From Xanthobacteraceae bacterium (lineage in GTDB: Bacteria; Pseudomonadota; Alphaproteobacteria; Rhizobiales; Xanthobacteraceae), in the NCBI GenBank assembly GCA_009694215.1, contig SHVN01000001.1, positions 1 to 32,942 of the forward strand: a stretch of DNA of 32,942 bases, in the 5' to 3' direction. Shown in pieces: positions 8,610-16,282 of the stretch (position 1 is its first letter; each line of letters starts with the position of its first letter). The notes below the pieces were generated by a model. The model ran no database searches, had not been told where the DNA came from, and saw only the letters and a list, made by a program, of their open reading frames with translations. The position numbers and the translations under genes are program-made.

Positions 8610-9584
8610 TCAATCGGCTCTCGTGTTGGATTTCCTGATGATCTCCGACCACTTGACCTCCTCGCGGGCGATATCGGCCGCGTAGTCGTCGGGGCCGAGC
8701 GGCAATGCCTCGGCGCCCTCGACCGAAAGCCTGCGCTTCACGTCGTCGGCCGCCAGCACCGCGTTGAGTGCGGCGTTGAGCCTTTCCACGATCGGGCGCG
8801 GGGTGCCGGCCGGCGCGACAATTCCATAGTGCAGCACCGCCTCATAGCCGGGTAGACCCGCCTCGGCGACGGTGGGCAGGTCCGGAAACAGCGGCGAGCG
8901 CGTCATTCCCGTTACTGCCAGTGCCCGCACCTTGCTGCCATCCCGGACGAGGCCGACGGCGCTCGCCATGGTCGAGAACATCATGGCGACGTGGCCGCCG
9001 ACCAGATCGGTGAGCGCCGGGCCGGAGCCTTTGTAGGGCACATGGTTGATCTTGATGCCGGCCATCCCGGCGAACAATTCGGCGGCGAGGTGCACGCTCG
9101 ATCCGTTTCCCGTGGAGGCAAAATTGAGCTTACCCGGTTGATCCTTCGCCAGCAGCACCAGCGAGGCAATCGAGCGCGCGGGCACGGACGGATGCACCAG
9201 CACGACGTTGCTGCTCGACGCGATCAGTCCTACGGCTGCAAAATCCCTGCGCGGGTCGTAGCCGACATTGGGATAAAGTGAAGGGTTGATCGCCAGCGAA
9301 CTCGTGGCGATCAGAAGCGTATAGCCATCCGGATAGGCCTTCGCCACCGCGCGTGTCGCGATGGTGCCGCCGGCGCCGCCGCGATTCTCGACCACGATCG
9401 GCTGGCCCAGATGGGCGCTCATCCGCTCGGCGACGATGCGAGCGATCACGTCGTTGCCGCCACCGGCGGCATAGGGCACGACCAGCGTGATCGGCCGCGC
9501 CGGATAATCCGCCGCCGCCGCGAGCGCAGCGCCTGTCAGGATTGCGGCCGCCACGGCGGTCGCGCGAACGATTACCATTGTCAT
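8610..9584 (-). CDS. Bug/TctC-family tripartite tricarboxylate transporter substrate-binding protein (1 of 7)
   Basis: A 324-residue periplasmic binding protein. A hydrophobic signal peptide of about 23 residues ends in LAAAA, and the mature part begins DYPARPITLVVPYAAGGGND. Family hallmarks follow: LGQPIVVENRGGAGG, PDGYTLL, the NVGYDPRRDF loop and the HVPYKGSGPALTDLVGGHV ligand-domain block. Bug proteins bind carboxylates such as aromatic acids, dicarboxylates or nicotinate and either feed a TctAB permease or act as sensors. No TctA/TctB is present here. The start is set by an ATGA overlap with the previous paralogue and an AAGGCGG Shine-Dalgarno; a second ATG six bases downstream is possible. 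It is fourth in the row of four paralogues. Confidence 0.92.
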   Translation of the reverse strand: MTMVIVRATAVAAAILTGAALAAAADYPARPITLVVPYAAGGGNDVIARIVAERMSAHLGQPIVVENRGGAGGTIATRAVAKAYPDGYTLLIATSSLAINPSLYPNVGYDPRRDFAAVGLIASSSNVVLVHPSVPARSIASLVLLAKDQPGKLNFASTGNGSSVHLAAELFAGMAGIKINHVPYKGSGPALTDLVGGHVAMMFSTMASAVGLVRDGSKVRALAVTGMTRSPLFPDLPTVAEAGLPGYEAVLHYGIVAPAGTPRPIVERLNAALNAVLAADDVKRRLSVEGAEALPLGPDDYAADIAREEVKWSEIIRKSNTRAD

Positions 9585-10561
9585 TCCGCCTTCGCGCCCG
9601 ACTTTTTGACGATGGCGGACCACTTGGTTTCTTCCTTGTCGATGTCGGCAGAGTATTCGTCGGGCGTCGAGGCGAGCGGCTCGGTGCCGTCGGCGGCCAT
9701 ACGCTCCTTGGTGTCGGGTGCCGCGACCGCTTCGCGTAGCGCCGCGTTGAGCTTGTCGATGATCGGTTTGGGCGTGCCGGCTGGTGCCACGATGCCATAA
9801 TGCAGCACCGCCTCGAAGCCTGGCAGCGTCTCGGCAACGGTGGGCAGATCGGGGAACACCGGCGAGCGTTTCGGCCCCGTCACGGCGAGGGCGCGCACCT
9901 TGCCCTCCTTGGCGATCCCGATGGCGGAAGGAATCGACGAGAAATAGATATGCACATGGCCGCCGATCAGGTCGGTCAGCGCAGGCGCCGTTCCGCGATA
10001 GGGCACATGGGTCAGCTTGATGTAGGCCATCAGCTCGAACAGCACCGCACCGAGGTGGATGCCGCTGCCGACGCCGGCCGAGGCGTAGCTCAGCTTGCCG
10101 GGATCCTTCTTTGCAAGCGCGATCAGCTCGGGGATGGTCTTGGCCGCGACGTTGGGATTGACCACCACGATAAGCTGGCCCGTGCCGATCAGCCCAACCG
10201 GGGCGAAGTCCTTGCGCGGGTCGTAGCCGACGTTGTTGTACAGCGTTGGGTTGACCGCGAGAGAGCCCGTGCCGCCGAGCACCAGCGTGTAACCGTCGGG
10301 CGCCGCGCGCGCCACCTGGCGCGTGGCGACCGAACCGCCCGCACCGGCGCGGTTCTCAATGACAACGTTCTGGCCAAGCGTCTTGCTCATTTTCTCGGCG
10401 ACGATGCGGGCCATCACATCGTTGCCCCCGCCGGCGGCATAGGGCACGACCAGCGTGATCGGCCGTGTCGGATAGTCCTGCGCCAAGGTCGCGGGCGAGA
10501 AGGCGATGGCTGCGGCGCAAAGCGCGGCCCAGCACGACGCGAGCCTGATCCTGGACATCAT
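9581..10561 (-). CDS. Bug/TctC-family substrate-binding protein (2 of 7)
   Basis: A 326-residue paralogue very close in style to its neighbour at 8610-9584. The signal peptide is about 27 residues (RLASCWAALCAAAIAF then ATLAQ) and the mature start is DYPTRPITLVVPYAAGGGND. LGQNVVIENRAGAGG, APDGYTLVLGG, NNVGYDPRKDF and HVPYRGTAPALTDLIGGHV are the family blocks, and the C-terminus is again rich in conserved Pro/Gly loops (GIVAPAGTPKPIIDKLNAAL). The stop overlaps the next start by four bases. Two tandem ATG codons (10556-10561) could both initiate. The similarity to the neighbour suggests a local duplication. Confidence 0.92.
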   Translation of the reverse strand: MMSRIRLASCWAALCAAAIAFSPATLAQDYPTRPITLVVPYAAGGGNDVMARIVAEKMSKTLGQNVVIENRAGAGGSVATRQVARAAPDGYTLVLGGTGSLAVNPTLYNNVGYDPRKDFAPVGLIGTGQLIVVVNPNVAAKTIPELIALAKKDPGKLSYASAGVGSGIHLGAVLFELMAYIKLTHVPYRGTAPALTDLIGGHVHIYFSSIPSAIGIAKEGKVRALAVTGPKRSPVFPDLPTVAETLPGFEAVLHYGIVAPAGTPKPIIDKLNAALREAVAAPDTKERMAADGTEPLASTPDEYSADIDKEETKWSAIVKKSGAKAE

Positions 10562-10571
10562 GATCGATTCC

Positions 10572-11558
10572 TCATTGCGGCTTCAGGCCGATCGACTTGA
10601 TCAGCGCCGACCATTTGGTTTCTTCGCGGTCGATGATGGCCGCGTGCTCTTCCGGCGTGGTCGGCGTCGGCTCGGCGCCTTCCTGGATCAGTCGCCGCTT
10701 GACCTCGTCGGTGGCGAGCGCGTCGCGCAGGACCTTGTTGAGCCTGTCGACGATCGGGCGCGGCGTGCCGGCCGGCGCGACGATGCCGTAGGTCAGCACC
10801 GCGTCAAAGCCGGGCAGCCCCGACTCCGCGATGGTCGGCAGGTCGGGAAAGGTGCTTGAGCGTTTGAGCGAGGTGGCGGCGAGCGCCCGGATCAGTTTTC
10901 CTTCAAGTGCTCCGCGCGAAACCGGGATCGGATTGAAGCCGACTTTGACGTGGCCGCCGACCAGATCGGTGATCAGCGGTTGTGAGCCCTTGTACGGAAT
11001 GGACTGGAGCTTCACGCCGGCCTGCTGGCCGAGCAGCACCGCGGCGAGGTGATTGACCGTGCTGACGCCGGGTGTGCCGACCTGGAACGGCTCCTTGGAT
11101 GCCCGCATGTCCGCGACCAGGTCGCCGACATTGCGATAGGTCATACTCGGATGCACCAGCAGGAGCGCGGGTGCCATGCCGATCATTCCGATCGGCGCGA
11201 AGTCCTTGCGCACGTCGTAGCCGACATTGGCGAACATGTGCGGCCCCGTCGCCATCGTCGAGGTGTAGGCGAGAAGCAGCGTATAGCCGTCGGCGGGCCC
11301 CTTGGCGACGGCGCGCGTTGCGACGGTGCCGCTGCCGCCGGAGGCCCGGTTCTCCACCACCACCTGCTGGCCGAGCGCTGCGCTCATCTTGTCGGCGACC
11401 GCGCGCGCCATGATGTCGTTGGTACCGCCGGGCGGCAGCGGGATCACCAGCGTGATCGGCTTGTTGGGATAGTCGGCCTGCGCGCGCGCCGGCAGAGGTA
11501 CGGCCGGCAGCGTTAGCAGCGCCAAGGCAAGACAGAAGCTCCAGGCTGAACGGGACAT
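10572..11558 (-). CDS. Bug/TctC-family substrate-binding protein (3 of 7)
   Basis: A 328-residue periplasmic binding protein with a signal peptide of about 27 residues ending PLPARAQA. The mature start is DYPNKPITLVIPLPPGGTND; the PPGG variant differs from the AAGGG of copies 1 and 2, so the ligand contacts may differ. LGQQVVVENRASGGSGTVATR carries an insertion-like variant of the GAGG loop. ADGYTLLLAYTSTM, NVGYDVRKDF and SIPYKGSQPLITDLVGGHV follow. The start is chosen at the ATG behind GGGAGGGCGAAT, rather than an in-frame upstream ATG that would bury the signal peptide. It lies 11 bases after copy 4 and 10 bases before copy 2. Confidence 0.92.
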   Translation of the reverse strand: MSRSAWSFCLALALLTLPAVPLPARAQADYPNKPITLVIPLPPGGTNDIMARAVADKMSAALGQQVVVENRASGGSGTVATRAVAKGPADGYTLLLAYTSTMATGPHMFANVGYDVRKDFAPIGMIGMAPALLLVHPSMTYRNVGDLVADMRASKEPFQVGTPGVSTVNHLAAVLLGQQAGVKLQSIPYKGSQPLITDLVGGHVKVGFNPIPVSRGALEGKLIRALAATSLKRSSTFPDLPTIAESGLPGFDAVLTYGIVAPAGTPRPIVDRLNKVLRDALATDEVKRRLIQEGAEPTPTTPEEHAAIIDREETKWSALIKSIGLKPQ

Positions 11559-11569
11559 ATTCGCCCTCC

Positions 11570-12550
11570 CTAATCCGCCTTGGCGCCGGACTCTTTCACC
11601 ACCTTGGCCCACAGCGTCACCTCCTTGTCGAGATCGGCTGCGTACTGCTCCGGCGTGCTCGGCACCGGCTCGGCGCCTTCGAGCGCCAGGCGCTTTCGCA
11701 CCTCGTCGGTGGCAAGCGCCGCGTTGAGCGCCTCGTTGAGCTTTTTGATCAGCGGGCGCGGCGTGCCGGCCGGCGCGACGAGCGCATAGCGCAGCACCGC
11801 TTCGAATCCCGGCACGCCCTGCTCGGCGATGGTCGGGACCTCCGGTGCCAATGTCGAGCGCGTCAGGCTGGTCACGGCGAGCATCCGCAGCCGGCCGGCC
11901 TTGGAATTTTCATAGGTGGCCGGGATCGGCGCGAAGGCGACCGGGATGTGGCCGCCGATCAGGTCGCTCAGCGCCGGGCCGGTGCCCTTGTAGGGGATGT
12001 GCACGAGCTTGATGCCGGTGGCGGACGCGAAATATTCGCCGCAGACATGGCTGACGGTTCCGACGCCCGCCGAACCGTAGCTGACCTTGCCTGGGTTCGC
12101 CTTGGCATAGGCGATCAGCTCGGGAACGGTCTTGGCGGGGAACGACGGATGCACCACCAGCGTGTTCGGCGCCGTGGCGATCCGTCCGATCGAGGCAAAG
12201 TCCTTGCGCGGGTCGTAGCCGACATTGGAGTAAAGGTTCGGGCCGATCGCAAGCGTGCCGGTATAGCCCAGCCCGATGGTGTAGCCGTCGGGATCGGACT
12301 TCGCGAGCACGCGGGTGCCAACGGTGCCGCCGGCGCCGGCGCGATTGTCGATGACGATCTGCTGGCCGAGCGCCTCGCCGAGCTTGTCGCTGACCGAGCG
12401 GATGACGATGGTGGTGCTGCCGCCGGGCGGGAACGGAATGATGAGCGTAACCGGCCGGGTTGGATAGTCCTGCGCCGACGCGGGGAGGGTCTTGGCGAAC
12501 ATGGCAGCGGCCGAGCCCGCCACGAATGCGCGTCTGCCGATGTTCGGCAT
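11570..12550 (-). CDS. Bug/TctC-family substrate-binding protein with twin-arginine-like leader (4 of 7)
   Basis: The first gene of the long - strand operon, 326 residues. The leader begins MPNIGRRAFVAGSAAAMF and ends PASAQ. The Arg-Arg-x-Phe pattern before a weakly hydrophobic stretch looks like a Tat signal, unlike the Sec-type leaders of the other copies. The mature part begins DYPTRPVTLIIPFPPGGSTT; here the usual Asp after the glycine loop is lost (GGSTT instead of GGxxD). LGQQIVIDNRAGAGG, DPDGYTIGLGYTGTL, NVGYDPRKDF and HIPYKGTGPALSDLIGGH are the family blocks. A strong Shine-Dalgarno (GGAGGAA) sits before the ATG. The divergent ThDP decarboxylase genes begin 119 bases away. Confidence 0.92.
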   Translation of the reverse strand: MPNIGRRAFVAGSAAAMFAKTLPASAQDYPTRPVTLIIPFPPGGSTTIVIRSVSDKLGEALGQQIVIDNRAGAGGTVGTRVLAKSDPDGYTIGLGYTGTLAIGPNLYSNVGYDPRKDFASIGRIATAPNTLVVHPSFPAKTVPELIAYAKANPGKVSYGSAGVGTVSHVCGEYFASATGIKLVHIPYKGTGPALSDLIGGHIPVAFAPIPATYENSKAGRLRMLAVTSLTRSTLAPEVPTIAEQGVPGFEAVLRYALVAPAGTPRPLIKKLNEALNAALATDEVRKRLALEGAEPVPSTPEQYAADLDKEVTLWAKVVKESGAKAD

Positions 12551-12669
12551 CTGAGGTTCCTCCGCCGGCCGTTTCCTCGCGACCGGGGTCTTCCGCCCCG
12601 GCAACCCGGTTACTGTCGCGCATTCCGCGTGATAGATAAATGTCTCTTTTGCGTGGGAGCTGAGGCGAA
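12551..12669. promoter_or_regulatory. Divergent promoter region between the nine-gene - operon and the ThDP decarboxylase pair
   Basis: These 119 bases must hold promoters in both directions. A hairpin, CCGGGG (12583-12588) with CCCCGG (12596-12601), lies in the middle and could be an operator or leader structure. Before the + gene there is an AT-richer stretch around 12630-12650 and GAGG at 12662-12665. I cannot place a convincing -35/-10 pair, so only the region is annotated. Confidence 0.45.
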
Positions 12670-13194
12670 ATGGCCTGGTCGGACACTCTTCTGAAAGCGC
12701 TCAAGGACAACGATGTCCGCCTCGTCACCTATGTTCCGGACAATGTGCTCACCCCGCTGCTGAACGGCGTCACCTCTGACAACACCTTCCGGTCGGTCTG
12801 CACGACCCGGGAGGACGAGGCCATCGGCGTCGTCGCCGGTGCCTGGATGGGCGGCATGAAAAGCGTGGTGATGATGCAGACCAGCGGCTTCGCGCTGATC
12901 GCCAATGCGCTGGCCTCGCTGACCGTTCCCTCGCAAATCCCCACTGTCATGGTGATCTCCGAGCGCGGCACGATGGGCGAGTTCAACGTCGGCCAGCATC
13001 TGGTGGCGCGCACCATGCGGCCGGTGCTGGAGTCGCTCGGCATCGCCCATCACACGCTGACCGACGAGGCCACCCTGCCGTTCATCGTCGACCGTTCGAT
13101 CAAGCAGGCGTTCATGACGCAGGCGTCGGTGGCGTTCATCCTCTCGCCGCTGCTGACGGGCGGCAATCCGGCCGGAAACGCCAAGCTGAAATGA
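12670..13194 (+). CDS. ThDP-dependent 2-oxoacid decarboxylase, alpha (PYR-domain) subunit, sulfopyruvate/phosphonopyruvate decarboxylase-like
   Basis: A 174-residue stand-alone PYR domain of a thiamine-diphosphate enzyme. TREDEAIGVVAGAWMGG (46-62) matches ComD-type sequences, and the cofactor-activating Glu is probably Glu50. MMQTSGFALIANALASL (68-84) is the conserved segment following it. Together with the next gene it makes a complete decarboxylase of about the size of phosphonopyruvate decarboxylase. Relatives are sulfopyruvate decarboxylase (ComDE), which makes sulfoacetaldehyde, and phosphonopyruvate decarboxylase, which makes phosphonoacetaldehyde. No sulfonate or phosphonate genes lie nearby, so a different 2-oxoacid is equally possible. 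The stop precedes the beta start by one base. Confidence 0.82.
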   Translation: MAWSDTLLKALKDNDVRLVTYVPDNVLTPLLNGVTSDNTFRSVCTTREDEAIGVVAGAWMGGMKSVVMMQTSGFALIANALASLTVPSQIPTVMVISERGTMGEFNVGQHLVARTMRPVLESLGIAHHTLTDEATLPFIVDRSIKQAFMTQASVAFILSPLLTGGNPAGNAKLK

Positions 13195-13195
13195 C

Positions 13196-13801
13196 ATGAC
13201 GATGCCCACGCAAAGATTAAACCGTGCCGACCTGTCCAAGCGCCTCGTCGCGAAGCTCAAGCACGACGAGGCGGTGGTCGCCGGCATCGGCAACACCAAC
13301 TGGGACCTCTACGGCGCCGGGCATCGGCCGCAGAATTTCTACATGCTGGGCAGCATGGGGCTCGCCTGTCCCATCGCGATGGGCGTGGCGCTGGCGCAGC
13401 CCGAGCGTGGCGTGATCGCGCTCGAAGGCGACGGCTCGATCCTGATGTCGCTCGGCTGCCTCGCCACCATCGGCAAGGTGGCGCCGCGCAATCTGACCAT
13501 CGTCATCTGGGACAACGGCATCTATCAGATCACCGGCAAGCAGGCGACCGCCACGGCGGGCACGACCGACATCGTCGCGGTGGCGAAGGGGGCCGGCATC
13601 GCCAACAGCCATTGGGTGCGAGACGAGGATCACTTCGAGAAGTTGATGGACCGCCGCTTTGACGAGGGCGGGCCCATGCTGCTGGCGGTGAAGATCGACG
13701 ATAAGCCCGGTCCGGTGCAGACTCCGCGCGATCCGTCTCTGATCCGCATCCGCTTCATGCAGGGGCTCGGCACCAGCCGCGGCGGCGCGCTCGATGCCTG
13801 A
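13196..13801 (+). CDS. ThDP-dependent 2-oxoacid decarboxylase, beta (PP-domain) subunit
   Basis: A 201-residue pyrophosphate-binding domain. GSMGLACPIAMGVALAQPE (52-70) leads to the Mg/ThDP motif EGDGSILMSLG (77-87), which closes with WDNGIYQITG (105-114), fitting the GDG-x(about 25)-DN spacing. This is the partner of the preceding alpha subunit, giving a two-gene ComDE-like enzyme in the cytoplasm. The ATG at 13196 is one base after the alpha stop; an in-frame ATG at 13202 is an alternative. The TGA stop (13799-13801) directly abuts the stop codon of the convergent DUF3754 gene, leaving no intergenic DNA for a terminator. Confidence 0.85.
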   Translation: MTMPTQRLNRADLSKRLVAKLKHDEAVVAGIGNTNWDLYGAGHRPQNFYMLGSMGLACPIAMGVALAQPERGVIALEGDGSILMSLGCLATIGKVAPRNLTIVIWDNGIYQITGKQATATAGTTDIVAVAKGAGIANSHWVRDEDHFEKLMDRRFDEGGPMLLAVKIDDKPGPVQTPRDPSLIRIRFMQGLGTSRGGALDA

Positions 13802-15136
13802 CTAGCGCGGCGCCGCCGGGCGTTTGCCGTCGAACGGGAAAAAGTCGTCCCAGATGCGATCGAGGCGCACCAGTGCTTCGTCGAGCGGCGGCACCGAGAG
13901 CCGGTCGCCATCGCGGCGCAAAAGCCCGAGCCTGTCGAGTTTGGCCAGCGCATCGTCGCATTCGAAGTCGATGTAGGCGCCGAATTTGCTTTTCAGCCAC
14001 GCCTCGATTTGCCGGTCGAGTGCGTCTTGCGTCGACGCGCCATCCCCGAGCAGAAAATGGTAGGCCAGGAAGGCCTCCTTGCATTCCTGCTCCTCGACTT
14101 CGCCGATGATGTAGTCGAAGATGCCGGCATTGTTGTTGACGTTGCGGTAGTAGACGTTGTCGGACAGGATCTTCTGGTGCATTAGCGACTGGCGCTGGAA
14201 CCGCACCCACTGGGTGATGATGAAGCCGCCGAGCGCGATCAATCCGCTGACCGCCGCGAGCGCGCCGGCCATTTCCTCGTCGTGCACCGCGGTCGACACG
14301 CCGAGATAGAATCCGGCCACCAGAAATAGCACCGTCAGCGTCGAGGCGAGCTTGAGCAGGATCGGGACGCCGGCGATCAGCGCCGGGACGCCGAGAAATA
14401 GCTGGTCACGCAGTCCCATCACCACCCGGACGTCGGGAAACAGCGCGTTGAGATCGGCGCTGGCGATGTCGCGGAAGTATTTGAGCAGCATCGCCCCGGG
14501 CCGCACCCTGGGCTTGCGGGAGCGCCGGCGCTTGCTGGCCGCTTCGGCGGGATCGGGGATTTTCATCGTCACCAGCAGGACGACGTCGTCATACACCCCG
14601 AACTCGACTTTGCGCTTGCGGAAGCCGAACTACGTCGCGATCTCGACCGTTTCCATGTGATGGCCGCGGCGGAAGAAACGGACCTCGCGGTAATCGTCGA
14701 GCGGCGCCTTGATGTTGACACGGACGATGCCGTGCTTGCGATGGGCGCGCTCGATCTCGTCGTGCGGAACTTCGATGAAGTTGGCGCCGTGCAGGACCTT
14801 GGTGAGCGCGTCGATTAGGTCGGTATAGGCGCGCTCGACCGTGGCGGTGTCGAAGCGCGGGTGGCCGTCGAGGTCGGGGCTGAAATAGAAGTAGTCGTTG
14901 CGCAGCCGTTCGAGCTGGTCGAAATACTGATAGTGATAGATCGCGCCGAGAAGGTGGCAGAACTGGCGGAATTTGTCCCGTTCAGGCTCGCTCCCGAGCG
15001 CGCCCTGGGCGATCATCGCATTCAGGACGTCGATCTTGCGGGCAGGGATGAAATGGTCCCGCTCGCTCGCGCCAAAGCGGGATTGTAGGCGATCGGGACG
15101 CGATGTGCATTCGGGCAGCGTGGTGTCCACAGACAC
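13802..15136 (-). pseudogene. DUF3754 (TMEM143-like) membrane protein gene with in-frame TAG
   Basis: Two - strand reading segments, 15136-14630 (168 aa, soluble N-terminal half) and 14629-13802 (C-terminal half), lie in the same frame, separated only by one TAG at 14630-14632. Across the stop the protein would read METVEIAT-stop-FGFRKRKVEFGVYDD, a continuous DUF3754-style sequence. The C-terminal half has two or three membrane segments (LFLGVPALIAGVPILL, TLTVLFLVAGFYLGV, LAAVSGLIALGGFII). The family has no defined biochemical function. The stop could be a real nonsense mutation, a sequencing error, or permit reinitiation at the GTG at 14594-14596. The proposed GTG start at 15134-15136 is weak. 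Codon usage after the stop looks intact, so decay, if real, is recent. Unrelated in content to the catabolic neighbours. Confidence 0.75.
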
Positions 15137-15192
15137 CCGGTCAATCTGTGGTGATGGCGCGCGACGAGACGCGCCGTCGACAGCGGGGAAAG

Positions 15193-16173
15193 TCAGATCT
15201 GCGGAATTTTGGCTTCCTTGATGACCTCGCTCCAGCGGGCGGTGTCTTCCTTCATCACCTTCGCCATGTCCTGCGGCGTGCCGCCGCCCGGCTGCAGAAG
15301 CTGCTTGCGATACTGCTCCTGAACCTCGGGCATCTTGAGCACGTCGTTGATGGCCGCGTTGAGCTTGGCAACGATCGGCGCCGGCGTCTTCGGCGGCGCG
15401 GAGATTGCGTTCCAGGTGTCGGAGATGAAGTCCTTCAGCCCGGCCTCGCCCATCGTCGGGATGTCCGGCAGCGCGGCAATGCGTTTGTCTGTGGTGACCG
15501 CGAGAATGCGCGCCTTGCCGCCTTCGTGCAGCTTGATGGCTGCTTCGAGCTGCATGAAGATCAGGTCGACATGGCCGGCCGCGATGTCGATCAGTGCGGG
15601 GCCGGTGCCTTTGTAGGGCACATGCACGAGCGTGGTGCCGGCGAGCTTGTTGAACAGTTCGGCGGTCAGATGCGAAGTGGTGCCCGGCCCTTGCGAAGCG
15701 TAGTTCAGCTTGCCGGGATTGGCCTTCACGTAGGTCATGAACTCCGCCAGCGTCTTGGCGGGGAAGTCATTCTTGACGAGCAGAACGTTCGGTGCCGACG
15801 ACATGATCGCGACCGGCTCGAACTGTGTCGGGTCGAAGTTGAGTTTCTTGTAGAGCACGACGTTGGTGGTCAGCGGAGCTGGCTGCGATGCCATCAGCGT
15901 GTAGCCGTCGGGATCGGATTGGAACACGGACTCCGCCGCGATGTTGCCGCCCGCGCCGCCCTTGTTCTCGATGACGAACGGCTGGCCGAGCTTCTGCCGG
16001 AGCCGCTCGGTGACGAGGCGTGTGACCGTGTCGACGCCGCCGCCGGCCGGAACCGTGACGACGACCCGGACGGGCTTGTTGGGATAATCGGCTGCACCGG
16101 ATTGCTGGGCATGGGCCGATGTCGCGGCGAGCAGGACAGCCGTGCTTGCGATCAGGGTGAGAAGCTTCGACAT
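15193..16173 (-). CDS. Bug/TctC-family substrate-binding protein (5 of 7)
   Basis: A 326-residue periplasmic binding protein. A Sec signal peptide of about 22 residues ends TSAHAQ. The mature protein starts after a short QSGAA linker with DYPNKPVRVVVTVPAGGGVD. LGQPFVIENKGGAGGN, DPDGYTLMASQPAPL and HVPYKGTGPALIDIAAGHV are the family blocks. The ligand-loop sequence (SQPAPL, LNFDPTQFEPV) differs clearly from copies 1-4, so it is an independent family member rather than part of the tandem array. It lies 109 bases downstream of the PheA/TfdB-type hydroxylase on the same strand and may bind that enzyme's substrate or precursor (inference). An in-frame extension upstream to 16263 would precede the signal peptide and is rejected. 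Confidence 0.9.
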   Translation of the reverse strand: MSKLLTLIASTAVLLAATSAHAQQSGAADYPNKPVRVVVTVPAGGGVDTVTRLVTERLRQKLGQPFVIENKGGAGGNIAAESVFQSDPDGYTLMASQPAPLTTNVVLYKKLNFDPTQFEPVAIMSSAPNVLLVKNDFPAKTLAEFMTYVKANPGKLNYASQGPGTTSHLTAELFNKLAGTTLVHVPYKGTGPALIDIAAGHVDLIFMQLEAAIKLHEGGKARILAVTTDKRIAALPDIPTMGEAGLKDFISDTWNAISAPPKTPAPIVAKLNAAINDVLKMPEVQEQYRKQLLQPGGGTPQDMAKVMKEDTARWSEVIKEAKIPQI

Positions 16174-16282
16174 GGTCGTGTTCCTTGGCGGGTTCCGGCG
16201 CCTGGGCTGGGGAGATTTGAGTCTTGATTGCCGGGCCGACCGCCAAAAGTCAATTTGCCGCAACGCCGCGCATGGCAGCCGG

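Noticed and set aside
14630-14632. TAG read as pyrrolysine
   Set aside because: Several genes here use TAG as a normal stop, no pyl genes are seen, and DUF3754 proteins are not methylamine methyltransferases.
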